From positions 34,756,194-34,820,193 of the forward strand of contig CP136069.1 of assembly GCA_032622095.1 (NCBI GenBank): a DNA stretch of 64,000 nt, written 5' to 3'. This document shows positions 1 to 10,559 of this stretch, piece by piece. The position numbers were made by a program, and so were the translations under genes. How positions within the stretch are numbered: the first letter of the stretch is position 1; each line of letters opens with the position of its first letter. This stretch comes from Siphonodentalium dalli (Eukaryota; Mollusca; Scaphopoda; Gadilida; Siphonodentaliidae). The notes beneath the pieces were generated by a model, which was not told where the DNA came from, made no database searches, and worked only from the letters and a program-made list of their open reading frames with translations.

Positions 1-642
1 CGCCCTCTAGGCTGGTCCCTATCTCCCAGGTCGCCCTCTAGGCTGGTCCCTATCTCCCAAGTCGCCCTCTAGGCTGGTCCCTATCTCCCAAGTCGCCCTC
101 TAGGCTGGTCCCTGTCTCTCAGGTCACCCTTTAGGCTGGTCCCTGTCTCCCATGTCGCCCTCTAGGCTGGTCCCTGTCTCTCAGGTCACCCTTTAGGCTG
201 GTCCCTATCTCCCAGGTCGTCCTCTAGGCTGGTCCCTGTCTCCCATGTCGCCCTCTAGGCTGGTCCCTATCTCCCAGGTCGCCCTCTAGGCTGGTCCCTA
301 TCTCCCAAGTCGCCCTCTAGGCTGGTCCCTGTCTCTCAGGTCACCCTTTAGGCTGGTCCCTGTCTCTCAGGTCGCACTCTAGGCTGGTCCCTGTCTCCTA
401 GGTCACCATCTAGGCTGGTCCCTGTCCCCCAAGTCGCCCTCTAGGCTGGTCCCTGTCTCTCAGGTCACCCTTTAGGCTGGTCCCTGTCTCTCAGGTCGCA
501 CTCTAGGCTGGTCCCTGTCTCCTAGGTCACCATCTAGGCTGCTCCCTGTCTCACAGGTCGCCCTATAGGCTGGTCCCTGTTTCTCAGGTCACCCTTTAGG
601 CTGGTCCCTGTCTCTCAGGTCACCCTTTAGACTGGTCCCTGG
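1..642. repeat. 31-bp minisatellite
   Basis: About 20 head-to-tail copies of a 31-bp unit containing taggctggtccct. Two variants (gccctctag and accctttag, with ctcccag/ctctcag) are interspersed, sometimes as pairs, suggesting higher-order spread. The array runs off the left edge. Confidence 0.97.
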
Positions 643-758
643 ATCTTGAATATTATCTATAAATACCCTTGAATGTTCTTGCATTTCATTAGGTGTAACC
701 TGTGGGAACCATGTCTTACATTCCTTTATATATTTTACAATATTCTACTTGCCAATTG

Positions 759-2040
759 CCTGAAATATAATCCTTCTAAAGAAAAATATTCTGACATTTG
801 AATACCACTTTTGTATTTTAAGTCATTAGTTCAAGAACCCCAATGGAATTTCCACATAAGATCTGTTAAATATAAGTTTGAAAGTGAAGTGTCATTATAT
901 TATAGAAGTGGTTTCTCTCAGCTCTCAAGAGACACTTGGAATCTATTGTAAAATGATAAATAAGATCTCCACTTTCAGGATATTAACCCTTTACCCAACA
1001 GAAGGGCTCTGTGCCAATGCATTCTCTTATATATGCGAGTCGACCATAGGTCGCCTCGCATATATAAGAGAATGCATTGGCTTAACACATTAAAAATTAT
1101 AAAATTGTTAAAGAATGTAAGAAAAAATGGTAAAAAAAGATTTTTTTTAGGCCAATGCATTCTCTTATATATGCGAGGCGACCTATGGTCGACTCACATA
1201 TATAATAGAATGCATTGGCACAGGGCATAACTGTAACTATCACAATGTGGTCAAGGAGCCGGTTCCAATGATATCCATATTTGTATGGTTCTATTGAGAC
1301 AGACCGAAGATATTTTAGGCTGTTGAAGCTTTATTTGGCCGGTTTTGGCCGGTTTGTTGGGTAAAGGGTTAAACCACTGGTGCGAAAACGGAATCTTGTC
1401 CGGAGAAATCTAGAATGGTGTTCAAAATTTGCATGCAAATCTATATAACTGACTGATAACTAAACACTCATTGATGAGTAGTTACTTGATTTTCATTGAT
1501 TTTGGGACGTTCAGCTACATAGATATATTAAAAAAACAACCTTTAGCTGATCTGTCTCTCAAACAAATCCTTAATGTTTCTATATATGATTTCATATGCC
1601 TATAGTATATCTGAACATGCCTAGAATTGAAGAGTTAGGGTTTCAGTACATGCTATTAGAATTTTATCGGAGAATCCAAATACTATTAGTAATAAAAGGT
1701 CAATATGCTCGCTTAAATTCTTTCATAGAGATGGTTTTACTTGGGAATGACCTGAAATATAATCCTTCTAAAGTAAAATATTCTCTCATTTGAATACCAC
1801 TTTTGTATTTTGACTCATTAGTTCAAGAGCCCCAATGGAATTCCCACATAAGATCTGTTAAAAATAAGTTTGAAAGTGAAGTGTCATTATATTATAGAAG
1901 TGGTTTCTCTCAGCTCTCAAGAGACACTCGGAATCTATTGTAAAATGATAAATAAGATCTCCTCTTTCAGGATATTAAACCACTGGTGCGAAAACGGAAT
2001 CTTGAAGTAAGAACGCCATCCTGAATTTGCATGCGAAATC
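759..2040 (+). repeat. Local direct duplication (about 250 bp x2), first copy split by a MITE
   Basis: Copy 1 is 759-986 plus 1373 to about 1398; copy 2 is 1751 to about 2004, with weaker similarity for another 40 bp. They match closely (cctgaaatataatccttc ... gcgaaaacggaatcttg). Copy 1 carries MITE A1 at TTAA; copy 2 is the empty site. Confidence 0.9.
987..1368 (+). mobile_element. A-family TTAA MITE (A1)
   Basis: 382 bp between TTAA repeats at 983-986 and 1369-1372. Ends CCCTTTACCCAAC / GTTGGGTAAAGGG. The interior has two copies of the palindromic hairpin cassette in opposite orientation around an AT-rich spacer. piggyBac-like non-autonomous element by TTAA target and CCCTTT end (inference). 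No transposase. Confidence 0.92.
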
Positions 2041-2672
2041 ATTTATCATCCCCGCCATTGAAACCTTTTCAATATCTTGACATCAGGACATTTGTATTCA
2101 TAACTGAACATATGAAAATTGATATTAATACGTAGAGAAAAAAGACATTGGCATGTTTGGAATATTCAATGATGCTATTGTTAGCATACGATCCCAAGTT
2201 AAACGGGAAATATCTTCGTCATTGTCAGCATGATAACGGCTTTGTCCCAGCCAATATAGTTATTTGAATAGGATTTTATCCATAATATTGTCATGTTTTA
2301 AGCCAATATTCTAATCCTTTCGAATGAATTGTGGATCGAAATTTGCCTTTTAGTCTGACGTCTCGTACTGAGTTCAATAATGTAAAAATAATATTATGTC
2401 TAATACCATCTTTGTGGTAAACTTTAATTTTGTGGTCAATAAAATTAGCTTTTCCGTAATTCCAATTGAAATTCCGCAGACTTGTATAATCTTTTCCTGC
2501 GCCCGATGGATTCTCGTGTAGATCTATATTGATTCAGACGGCTTAGTCATGCTTTCTTGACTTTGAGTAGGAATACATCATTGTTAGCGGATTTATGCAG
2601 GTGGTTTAAGGTATATCTCTCAGTGGATTTAACTTTAACCCATTTCATTTCCTGTGCAGCTGGCTACATGTG
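2041..2672. other. Unique upstream sequence
   Basis: AT-rich, no splice-framed coding segment recognised and no clear repeat. If the signal-peptide exon lies close to exon 1 it could be here, but I could not identify one. Confidence 0.4.
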
Positions 2673-3100
2673 CAGGCCTGATTATATAGTGTGCCTGTCA
2701 TTTGCAGAATGAGGTCCCCAGAGGGTGAATTCAGCGTCCTAGCATCACTAAATTCACCCTCTTGGGAACTCATTCTGTTTACGCCTCATCTTTTCTGAAA
2801 GATTCTTTATTATAAAATTTCTATAAAAACTTCTTCACAAAGATTCTATTTCTTTTTTAGTTTAGTTTCTATATATCCCCAAATTGGCAGAAGTCAATTT
2901 GCATAATCAAGTTTCTCAATGGGTGGACATCACAATATTCACCATTTGGGAATTTCAATCTGAGTCTTAATGTCTCCCGTAACAGATGAGGCCATGCAGA
3001 ATGAGGGTCCAAGATGGTGAATTTGGTGATGCCCGCCCGTTATGCGGGATAGCGTCACTAAATTCACCCTATAGGGATCCCATTCTGCAAATTAGGGAGC
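2673..3100 (+). mobile_element. E-family long element (degraded)
   Basis: Inverted arms with gcagaatgaggtcc...gggtgaattt and their complements at 2705-2780 and 2995-3100, plus the long-form middle. Terminal CAAGCCTTG eroded. Confidence 0.7.
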
Positions 3101-3579
3101 CCAGAAAGTTTTATTCAAACTATTGAGTACGAAAGGTTTGATGTGCCTGAATTTTCGGGAGCATTGGGCTGAAGACACAATACCAAGTTCTTAAGTTTCC
3201 CAATTACAGCATAAAGGGGCCAGAGGCCCACCAAAAAAACCCAAAATTACTTTTAAATCAATAATTGACCCCTGAAATAGTCCTCGCCGGTGACGACTGT
3301 CATAAGAAATTCTATATAAAATTTATATTAATTGTTAGAAGTTTTACGGACATGTGTCATCGGTTCATATCTATTATTTGATAACCTGGAATCAATAACA
3401 AACTCACTGGGAAGAGATAGACCATCTTTAATTATCATTTAGAACAAAATCTGAATTATCCTAAACTAAGTTCTATAAAAGGCAAGAGTCTTCAGGGTAT
3501 TTTTATCCCAAGTTATTACTTTATATGACTCATATCTCCAATTGTTGCCTGCGCCTGACATTTCCTATGTATTTTTCAG
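3101..3579. other. Non-coding sequence before exon 1
   Basis: No gene. Contains the polypyrimidine tract and acceptor of exon 1 at its end. An in-frame ATG at 3525 precedes the acceptor, but the upstream part lacks signal-peptide character. Confidence 0.5.
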
Positions 3580-3772
3580 CATTTAAACCGAAGACTTCGT
3601 ATGCCTGCGAGGGAAATCTTGTTGTGATAGAGTGTCCTCAAAATTCCGTAATTCGGATAGTTCGAGCAAATTACGGAAGATTTACGTTAGGTGTGTGTAA
3701 TGAGTGGGCTGTTTCCGAAGGCTGGGATTTACAATGCATGTCTCTCCAGTCTGGGAAGGTCGTCAACGAAAG
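3580..3772 (+). CDS. ADGRL: Exon 1 seen: N-terminal half of SUEL lectin domain
   Basis: Acceptor tttttcag at 3579, donor gtgagc at 3773. The exon enters with two bases completing a codon and leaves with two (AG). It encodes about 64 residues with the rhamnose/galactose-binding lectin start: Tyr-Ala-Cys-Glu-Gly, an Ile-x-Cys-Pro strand, and the hallmark Ala-Asn-Tyr-Gly-Arg. The in-frame ATG at 3525 lies in the intron and is not the start; the true signal-peptide exon must be upstream, probably outside the window. In the family this domain mediates carbohydrate/teneurin contact outside the cell. Confidence 0.93.
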
Positions 3773-3898
3773 GTGAGCCAAACTTTTATGGATGTCCCTA
3801 AGTAAAGTTTGCATTTTTCCATGTTTTTTATGGCTGTGATTGTTTTATATTTTTTCAGCTTTTCAAACAATGTAAAACGTTTTTATTGAAGGTAATAT

Positions 3899-4150
3899 CC
3901 AGGATTCTCCAAAATGTGGTTTAGAGTACCCAAGATATAAAATGTAGTTTAGAGTACCCAAGATATAAAATGTAGTTTATAGTAACCAGGATATCCAAAA
4001 TATAGTTTAGAGTACCCAAGATATAAAATGTAGTTTAGAGTACCCAAGATATAAAATGTAGTTTACAGTAACCAGGATATAAAATGTAGTTTAGAGTAAC
4101 CAGGATATCCAAAATATAGTTTCGAGTACCCAGGATCTTCAGAATGTAGT
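3899..4150 (+). repeat. 28-bp tandem repeat
   Basis: About nine units around atataaaatgtagtttagag followed by tacccaag or taaccagg, in intron 1. Confidence 0.9.
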
Positions 4151-4227
4151 TAGGGCAGCAAAATATCCAAGATGTGTTTTTTTCTTTCCTTGACATTGTT
4201 CTCCAATTGAGGCAAATAAAATATGTA

Positions 4228-4443
4228 CAGTAATGTCCTAAATAATCGACTCCTTAACTACAGCAGAATTATGGGTAATTTTTCAGGATTTAGTCGGAAA
4301 TATGGCTTGTTGCCATTCATCGGAAAGCTCTCAGTGAGACAGAGCTTTCCAATGAATGGCAACAAGTCATATTTCGACTAAATCCTGAAAAATTACCCAT
4401 AATTCTGCTGTAGTTAAGGAGTCAATTATTTAGGGCATTACTG
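4228..4443 (+). mobile_element. D-family palindromic MITE (D1)
   Basis: CAGTAATGTCC...GGGCATTACTG, flanked by TA. Both halves are near-perfect complements across a few-base centre (gaaagctctcagtgagacagagctttcc). The 35 bp before it recurs before D5 at about 14088. Confidence 0.9.
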
Positions 4444-4735
4444 TATATAGCTTGTAAGGTTTAGAGATCCTCAGATGCTCTATAGATCCTGGGCACCCAA
4501 TCTTTGTTTTTCTATCTTGGGGTACCTTAAACAATGGAACCAACTTCACAAATTCAATCATCACAACCTCACCTATACTCAATCCCCTCACCCTCTACCC
4601 AGATATCTAGAATCCAGTAACATATTTTTCTCAAATAAAATTTCCATCTTTGTGAGAGATAGGAAAGAAAATGACAAAAAATGTCATAAAATAAATGTAA
4701 ATTATAGCATTCTATAATATGCCATATAATATTCA

Positions 4736-5178
4736 CAAGCCTCCAAATAGTGTGTCCGTCATTTACAGAATTAGGTTCCAAGAGGGTGAATTTATTGACG
4801 CTATCACGCACAGCAGGCTAACATCACAAAATTTACCTTCTGCATACCTCTTTCTGCTTAGGCCTCAACTACTACTGTTATGGGAGACCTAAGATCAGAT
4901 TGAAGTTTCCCCAGTTTAAGTTGGTGATGTTCACCCATTAGTCATCTCGATTTTGTATTTTATCTCCTGTAAATTAGGGGATATAGAAACATCCCAGAAG
5001 GGAAAAAGTAATTAAAACAATGTTAATTTGAGACAATAGATACTTCCCAGAAGATGATGCCTAAGCAGAATGATGTTCCCAGAAGGTGAATTTGGTGATG
5101 CTAGCCCACTGTAGCATCACTAAATTCACCCTCTGGGGACCTCAATCTGCAAATGTCAGATACATTATATCCAGGCTT
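4736..5178 (+). mobile_element. E-family long element
   Basis: Ends CAAGCCTCCAAATAGTG / ...ATCCAGGCTTG; two hairpin modules of gaatgagg...gggtgaattt type separated by the long middle. Confidence 0.82.
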
Positions 5179-5450
5179 GTGAAAGATAGAAAATAAAATG
5201 AAGAAAAAATGTCAATAAAATAAATGTAAGCTAAAGAATGCTATAATATGCTGTATGATATTCAACATATTTCCTTGATATAGGAAGCATGAACTCCAAT
5301 GTATAATCAACAGGAATGGGAACGATAAGAATTTATTATGCCCTCGGTAATAACAATGGTGTTCCTATGGGGTCTCTTACAACCAGCACAGCATTCATAT
5401 TATCACAATGTTCATATTATCCCCAAGATTTATTGGTCTGTAATATGTGA

Positions 5451-5906
5451 CCCGCCATATCAAATCCAGTCGTAAGTCCGGATTTTTTTACCCTGTGCCA
5501 ATGCATTCTCTTATATATGCGAGTCGACCATAGGTCGCCTCGCATATATAAGAGAATGCATTGGCCTAACAATTTTTACAATTTTAATAATTTTCTTGTA
5601 TTCTTTAACAATTTTATAATTTCACCCATACAGAGCCCCAGACAAACATGAGCAGACGACACTCTTCTATATGCTTCTATATATGTGTGGGGCTCCCTGC
5701 AGGGTAATGGATGTTTTTTATTTTATGTCCTAAAATTTTTAAGAAACATTTATTTTAAAAAAATGATAAAAAATGTTAGGCCAATGCATTCTCTTATATA
5801 TGCGAGGCGACCTATAGTCGACTCGCATATATAAGAGAATGGATTGGCACAGGGTAAAAAAATAAATCCCGACTTACGACTGGATTTGATATGGCGGGTC
5901 ACATAT
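5451..5906 (+). mobile_element. H-family inverted-repeat element (H1)
   Basis: Termini TGTGACCCGCCATATCAAAT and its complement; interior holds two copies of the shared hairpin cassette and a ggggctccctgcagggtaat segment. A second full copy is at 38737-39191. Confidence 0.88.
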
Positions 5907-5930
5907 GTTTGGGGTAAAAAAAACATAAGA

Positions 5931-6125
5931 GAATACATCGGCCTAACAATATTGTGTCTCTTTATTGAGAATTTTGCTTATTACAATGGATTCTCCCATT
6001 CAGTTATAAAAGTATACATTGGAATGGTCTATTATTCATTTGTAGGGGTGTTTAGGATATATTATCAGATAATAGAAAGTGTAGAAGTTCATTGGTGGGA
6101 AATGTTCAGATGATATGTTCAATGA
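5931..6125. mobile_element. G-family fragment
   Basis: Contains cattcagttataaaagtata and gaaatgttcagatgatatg characteristic of G elements; ends missing. Confidence 0.6.
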
Positions 6126-6156
6126 AGTACCTATGGTCAAGGCATTGAAAATATAT

Positions 6157-6265
6157 TCTGAAAATCATGTTCAGACTAAAATATTTTAACCTGCTACACG
6201 ATTAGGAATGTTTGTTTACAAATCACTGTAACAGTTTTGTTTACATAACAATGGTTTCAACATGC
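6157..6265. repeat. Dispersed repeat copy
   Basis: Shares attcagactaaa...gtttacataacaatggttt with 63599-63699, where MITE A10 is inserted at the end of the match. Confidence 0.7.
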
Positions 6266-6403
6266 CAAAGTTCATTATTGGAGTACTACCAGCCCTCATA
6301 ATTGGCTACGGCAATCAGCAATGCTGAAGCAATTTGCTGAAGCAAACTGGTCCATGGCAAAGGGTTGCTATAGCGGATTGCCGAAGCCAAACAATCTGAA
6401 TTA

Positions 6404-6574
6404 CAGTAATGCCCTACATAATCGACTCCTTAACCACAGCAGAATTATGGGTAACTTTTCAGGATTTAGTCGAAAATATGGCTTGTTGCCAACAAGCCAT
6501 ATTTCCGACAAATTCCTGAAAAGTTACCCTTAATTCTGCTGTGGTTAAGACGTTGATTATTTAGGGCATTACTG
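6404..6574 (+). mobile_element. D-family MITE (D2)
   Basis: CAGTAATGCCC...GGGCATTACTG, TA flanks; shortened palindrome lacking the attcatcggaaagc centre. Confidence 0.9.
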
Positions 6575-6869
6575 TAAGAGGGCTGACTATCAATACTGAA
6601 TGTAAGAACAAATTTGATCTAATTCTCCATGTTCTTTTTAGCGGTGATGTTTTTACAGACTTTTACATCTTTTACACATGTAGCCACTGCGTTTGCCTTG
6701 GGTCCCTTGAATAGGATAGATAGATAGACACTTTATTAACAAAATGCCCAATTAACAGAACAACTTACACCCTAAAATACAAAAATTATAAATTGCAATA
6801 CAACCTGAAATAAAAATATAAAACACATACATGACAATAACTGCAGGAACTTTGCCTGGGGCAGACATA

Positions 6870-6998
6870 CAGTAATGCTCTAATTAATCGACCGAGAGCT
6901 TTCAGATGAATGGCAACAAGCCATATTTCCGACTAAATCCTGAAAAGTTACCCATAATTCTGCTGTGATTAAGGGGTCGATTAATTAGAGCATTACTG
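6870..6998 (+). mobile_element. D-family MITE (D3)
   Basis: CAGTAATGCTC...GAGCATTACTG with TA flanks; most of the left arm is deleted. Confidence 0.88.
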
Positions 6999-7236
6999 TA
7001 GCACTATAGCAGTGCTGTCTTCCAGTCTGGTCCAGCAGCATATAACGAAATAATTAAAGTACAATGTTATAGATATATGATTCCCCGAGCCACACCCCAC
7101 CCCAATATGCATGCCGTCACCACAGAGGCCGTTGGCCCATCCCCGGTACTTGAGTCATCTTATCCAAGCGATGAATTGATGAGACCCAGAAGCGGAAGAT
7201 GTTGACCCCCTCCCCCACACATGGATACATAGGAAA

Positions 7237-9372
7237 ACTCATTCAGTAATTAACCTGCTAAAGCATCATCAGGAAGCCATACTTAATTAATGCCATAGAT
7301 AACAAGAGATTACAGCTTGATAGTCATAGACCCTTCTCATTGTGAATTGTTTTAATTTAGTGTGATAACCCTGTGCCAATGCATTCTCTTATATATGCGA
7401 GTCGACCATAGGTCGCCTCACATATATAAGAGAATGCATTGGCCTAACCAATTCTATTTTATTTTTTATAATTGTTAAAAATTGATAAAGAATGTAAGAA
7501 AAAATTATAAAAATGATAAAATTGTTAAAGAATATAAGAAAATATGATAAAAATTGTTATAGAATGTAAGAAAAAAAAGAGAGAAAAAATGACAAAAGTT
7601 GTTAAAGAATGTAAGAAGAATGCCAACGCATTCTCTTATATATGCGAGGCGACCTATGGTAATGCCCTAAATAATCGACTCCTTAACCACGAAGACTCAT
7701 TCAGTAATTAAACTGCTAAACCATCATCATGAAGCCATAGTTAATGCCATAGATAACATGGGATTACAGCTTGATAGTCATAGACCCTTCTCATTGTGAA
7801 TTGTTTTAATTTAGTGCGATAACCCTGTGCCAATGCATTCTCTTATATATGCGAGTCGACCATAGGTCGCCTCACATATATAAGAGAATGCATTGGCCTA
7901 ACCAATTCTATTTTATTTTTTATAATTGTTAAAAATTGATAAAGAATGTAAGAAAAAATTATAAAAATGATAAAATTGTTAAAGAATATAAGAAAATATG
8001 ATAAAAATTGTTATAGAATGTAAGAAAAAAAAGATAAAATATGACAAAATTTGTTAAAGAATATAAGAAGAATGCCAACGCATTCTCTCATATATGCGAG
8101 GCGACCTATGGTAATGCCCTAAATAATCAACTCCTTAACCACGAGAACTCATTCAGTAATTAAACTGCTAAAGCATCATCATGAAGCCATAGTTAATGCC
8201 ATAGATAACATGGGATTACAGCTTGATAGTCATAGACCCTTCTCATTGTGAATTGTTTTAATTTAGTGTGATAACCCTGTGCCAATGCATTCTCTCATAT
8301 ATGCGAGGCGACCTATGGTAATGCCCTAAATAATCAACTCCTTAACCATGAAAACTCATTCAGTAATTAAACTGCTAAAGCATCATCATGAAGCCATAGT
8401 TAATGCCATAGATAACATGGGATTACAGTTTGATTGTCATAGACCCTTCTCATTGTGAATTGTTTTAATTTAGTGCGATAACCCTGTGCCAATGCATTCT
8501 CTTATATATGCGAGTCGACCATAGGTCGCCTCGCATATATAAGAGAATGCATTGGCCTAACCAATTCTATTTTATTTTTTATAATTGTTAAAAATTGATA
8601 AAGAATGTAAGAAAAAATTATAAAAATGATAAAATTGTTAAAGAATATAAGAAAATATGATAAAAATTGTTATAGAATGTAAGAAAAAAAAGATAAAAAA
8701 TGACAAAAAAATGCAAGAAGAATGCCAACGCATTCTCTTATATATGCGAGGCGACCTATGGTAATGCCCTAAATAATCGACTCCTTAACCCTTTACCCAA
8801 CAGAATGGTCCTGTGCCAATGCATTCTCGTATATATGCGAGTCGACCATAGGTCGCCTCGCATATATAAGAGAATGCATTGGCTTAACACATATTAAAAA
8901 AATGATAAAATTGTCAAAGAATGTAGAAAAATATTATAAAAAATGTTAAAAAATGTAATAAAAAATAATAAAATTGTTAAAGAATGTAAGAAAAAATTGT
9001 AAAAATTGTTTAAAAAAGAATTTTTTAGGCCAATGCATTCTCTTATATATGCGAGGCGACCTATGGTCGACTCGCATATATAAGAGAATACATTGGCACA
9101 GGGCATAACTGTAACCATCACAATGTGGTCAATGAACCGGTTCCAATGATATCCATATTTGTATGGTGTTATTGAGACAGACCGAAGATATTTTAGGCTG
9201 TTGAAGCTTTATATGGGTGTTTTTGGCCGGTTTGTTGGGTAAAGGGTTAACCACGAAGACTCATTCAGTAATTAAACTGCTAAAGCATCATCATGAAGCC
9301 ATACTTAATGCCATAGATAACATGGGATTACAGTTTGATTGTCATAGACCCTTCTCATGGAAAATTGTTTTA
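7237..9372 (+). repeat. Tandem array of about 455-bp units carrying hairpin cassettes
   Basis: Unit starts actcattcagtaattaa occur at 7237, 7695, 8147, 8354 and 9259. Each full unit holds a hairpin cassette, an AT-rich gaatgtaagaaaaa spacer, half of a second cassette and a D-like taatgccctaaataatcgac piece. Copy 3 (8147-8353) lacks everything between the two cassettes; copy 4 carries MITE A2. Confidence 0.9.
8789..9246 (+). mobile_element. A-family TTAA MITE (A2)
   Basis: 458 bp, TTAA at 8785-8788 and 9247-9250, inserted in cgactcc|TTAA|ccacgaagac. The unoccupied version of the same site is at 7683-7686. Confidence 0.93.
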
Positions 9373-10010
9373 ATTTAAGAATAAAAGAACATTTGAGGAA
9401 ATTAATTTGTGAGACACGGTTCTCAAGAGAATTTCCATCTTCATTATCTAATTAGAGGAAATGCTCCATGAAAACTCCATTTTCCTCTCCGCGTCATCTT
9501 GTATGTCTCTCTCAATATCGTTAACTGCCTCAGGCAATCCTCGTGACGAGGCCTTCATTAGGTTAGTGATTTTGAATATTTCCGGAAGATGATAATGAAG
9601 TGTCTTCAATAGGACATCTGAGGACACATCGTAAATTTAAACAGACAGATGCGTGTTGTCGGCTTCAATTCTCTCTGGACGTCATCTTTCTGTCACCGTT
9701 TCCTTTTGGAATGTTAATTTTCTTTTAGTATCTGTTACGTGGACTTCTTGCCATGTGTCTGGGTTATTTTTAACTATTGGCTAATGGCTTTCTATTTTAT
9801 AATGATGAAGAAGTTTAGTTCATGAAAATTGAAGTCATGACCTGCTTATTCAAGCTTCAGAGATTTAAATTTGGTTTAAATTAGGAATTTAGATACATGT
9901 AAAAAAAAAATTGGGGTTTTAAGTTGGATTTTCTCAAATCAAATTAAAACTTGAAATATCTTAGAACATCTGGGGGAAAATTCTTGTTACTTCTTAAATA
10001 ATCATCATCT
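9373..10010. other. Intron 1 sequence, nothing recognised
   Basis: No repeat family and no splice-bounded coding segment seen. Confidence 0.5.
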
Positions 10011-10014
10011 TTAA

Positions 10015-10122
10015 CCCTTTCATGCAGTGCCAAGTCCGATTTTTGTATCAACCCATATTTCCTTGATCATTTTTCAAATTTATTGATTATAATAATGTGA
10101 TACATGATGGAAAGAGCTCTTA
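10015..10122 (+). mobile_element. F-family MITE, left half
   Basis: TTAA then CCCTTTCATGCAGTGCCAAG...gatacatgatggaaagagctct; right arm missing. Confidence 0.75.
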
Positions 10123-10227
10123 GAAACTTCCGTGTCTACAGATGGCCTAATATACTCATTCTTCACTTCATTCTAATAATATGTGTAGAATTAGAGTGAT
10201 TCCGCCAACAATTATCCACAATATAAG

Positions 10228-10328
10228 GAAACATCATGAAAATGTCCAGGGATTTCTGTTTTTATTTGGCTAACTCAGGGTATAAATGTCCACGGATTTC
10301 AGTTTGTATTTGGCTAACTCAGGGTATA
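10228..10328 (+). repeat. Two-copy direct repeat (about 45 bp)
   Basis: aatgtccagggatttc...ggctaactcagggtata occurs twice in a row. Confidence 0.85.
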
Positions 10329-10559
10329 TACATATATCTATGATTCACATTTCTGCCAGCTTTGAATAGAAATTTGGCAGTTAAGAGTTTCCGGCTTCTA
10401 AGGCAAGTGAGTGTTTTCGAGATTAACAAACTACTGTATACGCCCATCAGTAATCCCATGGGGGGGGTGTGAATTTTTTGACACAAAAACATGCGACTGA
10501 GCTTACCTTCAAGAACCCCCCACAAGCAAATCTCAGTTTGCATTCATAGTGCAAATTAA

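Noticed and set aside
1-642. CRISPR-like array
   Set aside because: 31-bp units are contiguous with no unique spacers, and the window is animal DNA.
878-1230. Open frames translating to variants of NAFSYICESTIGRLAYIREC, found all over the window on both strands
   Set aside because: They are chance translations of the hairpin cassette, which is open in several frames; they have no conserved ends, start context or codon pattern.
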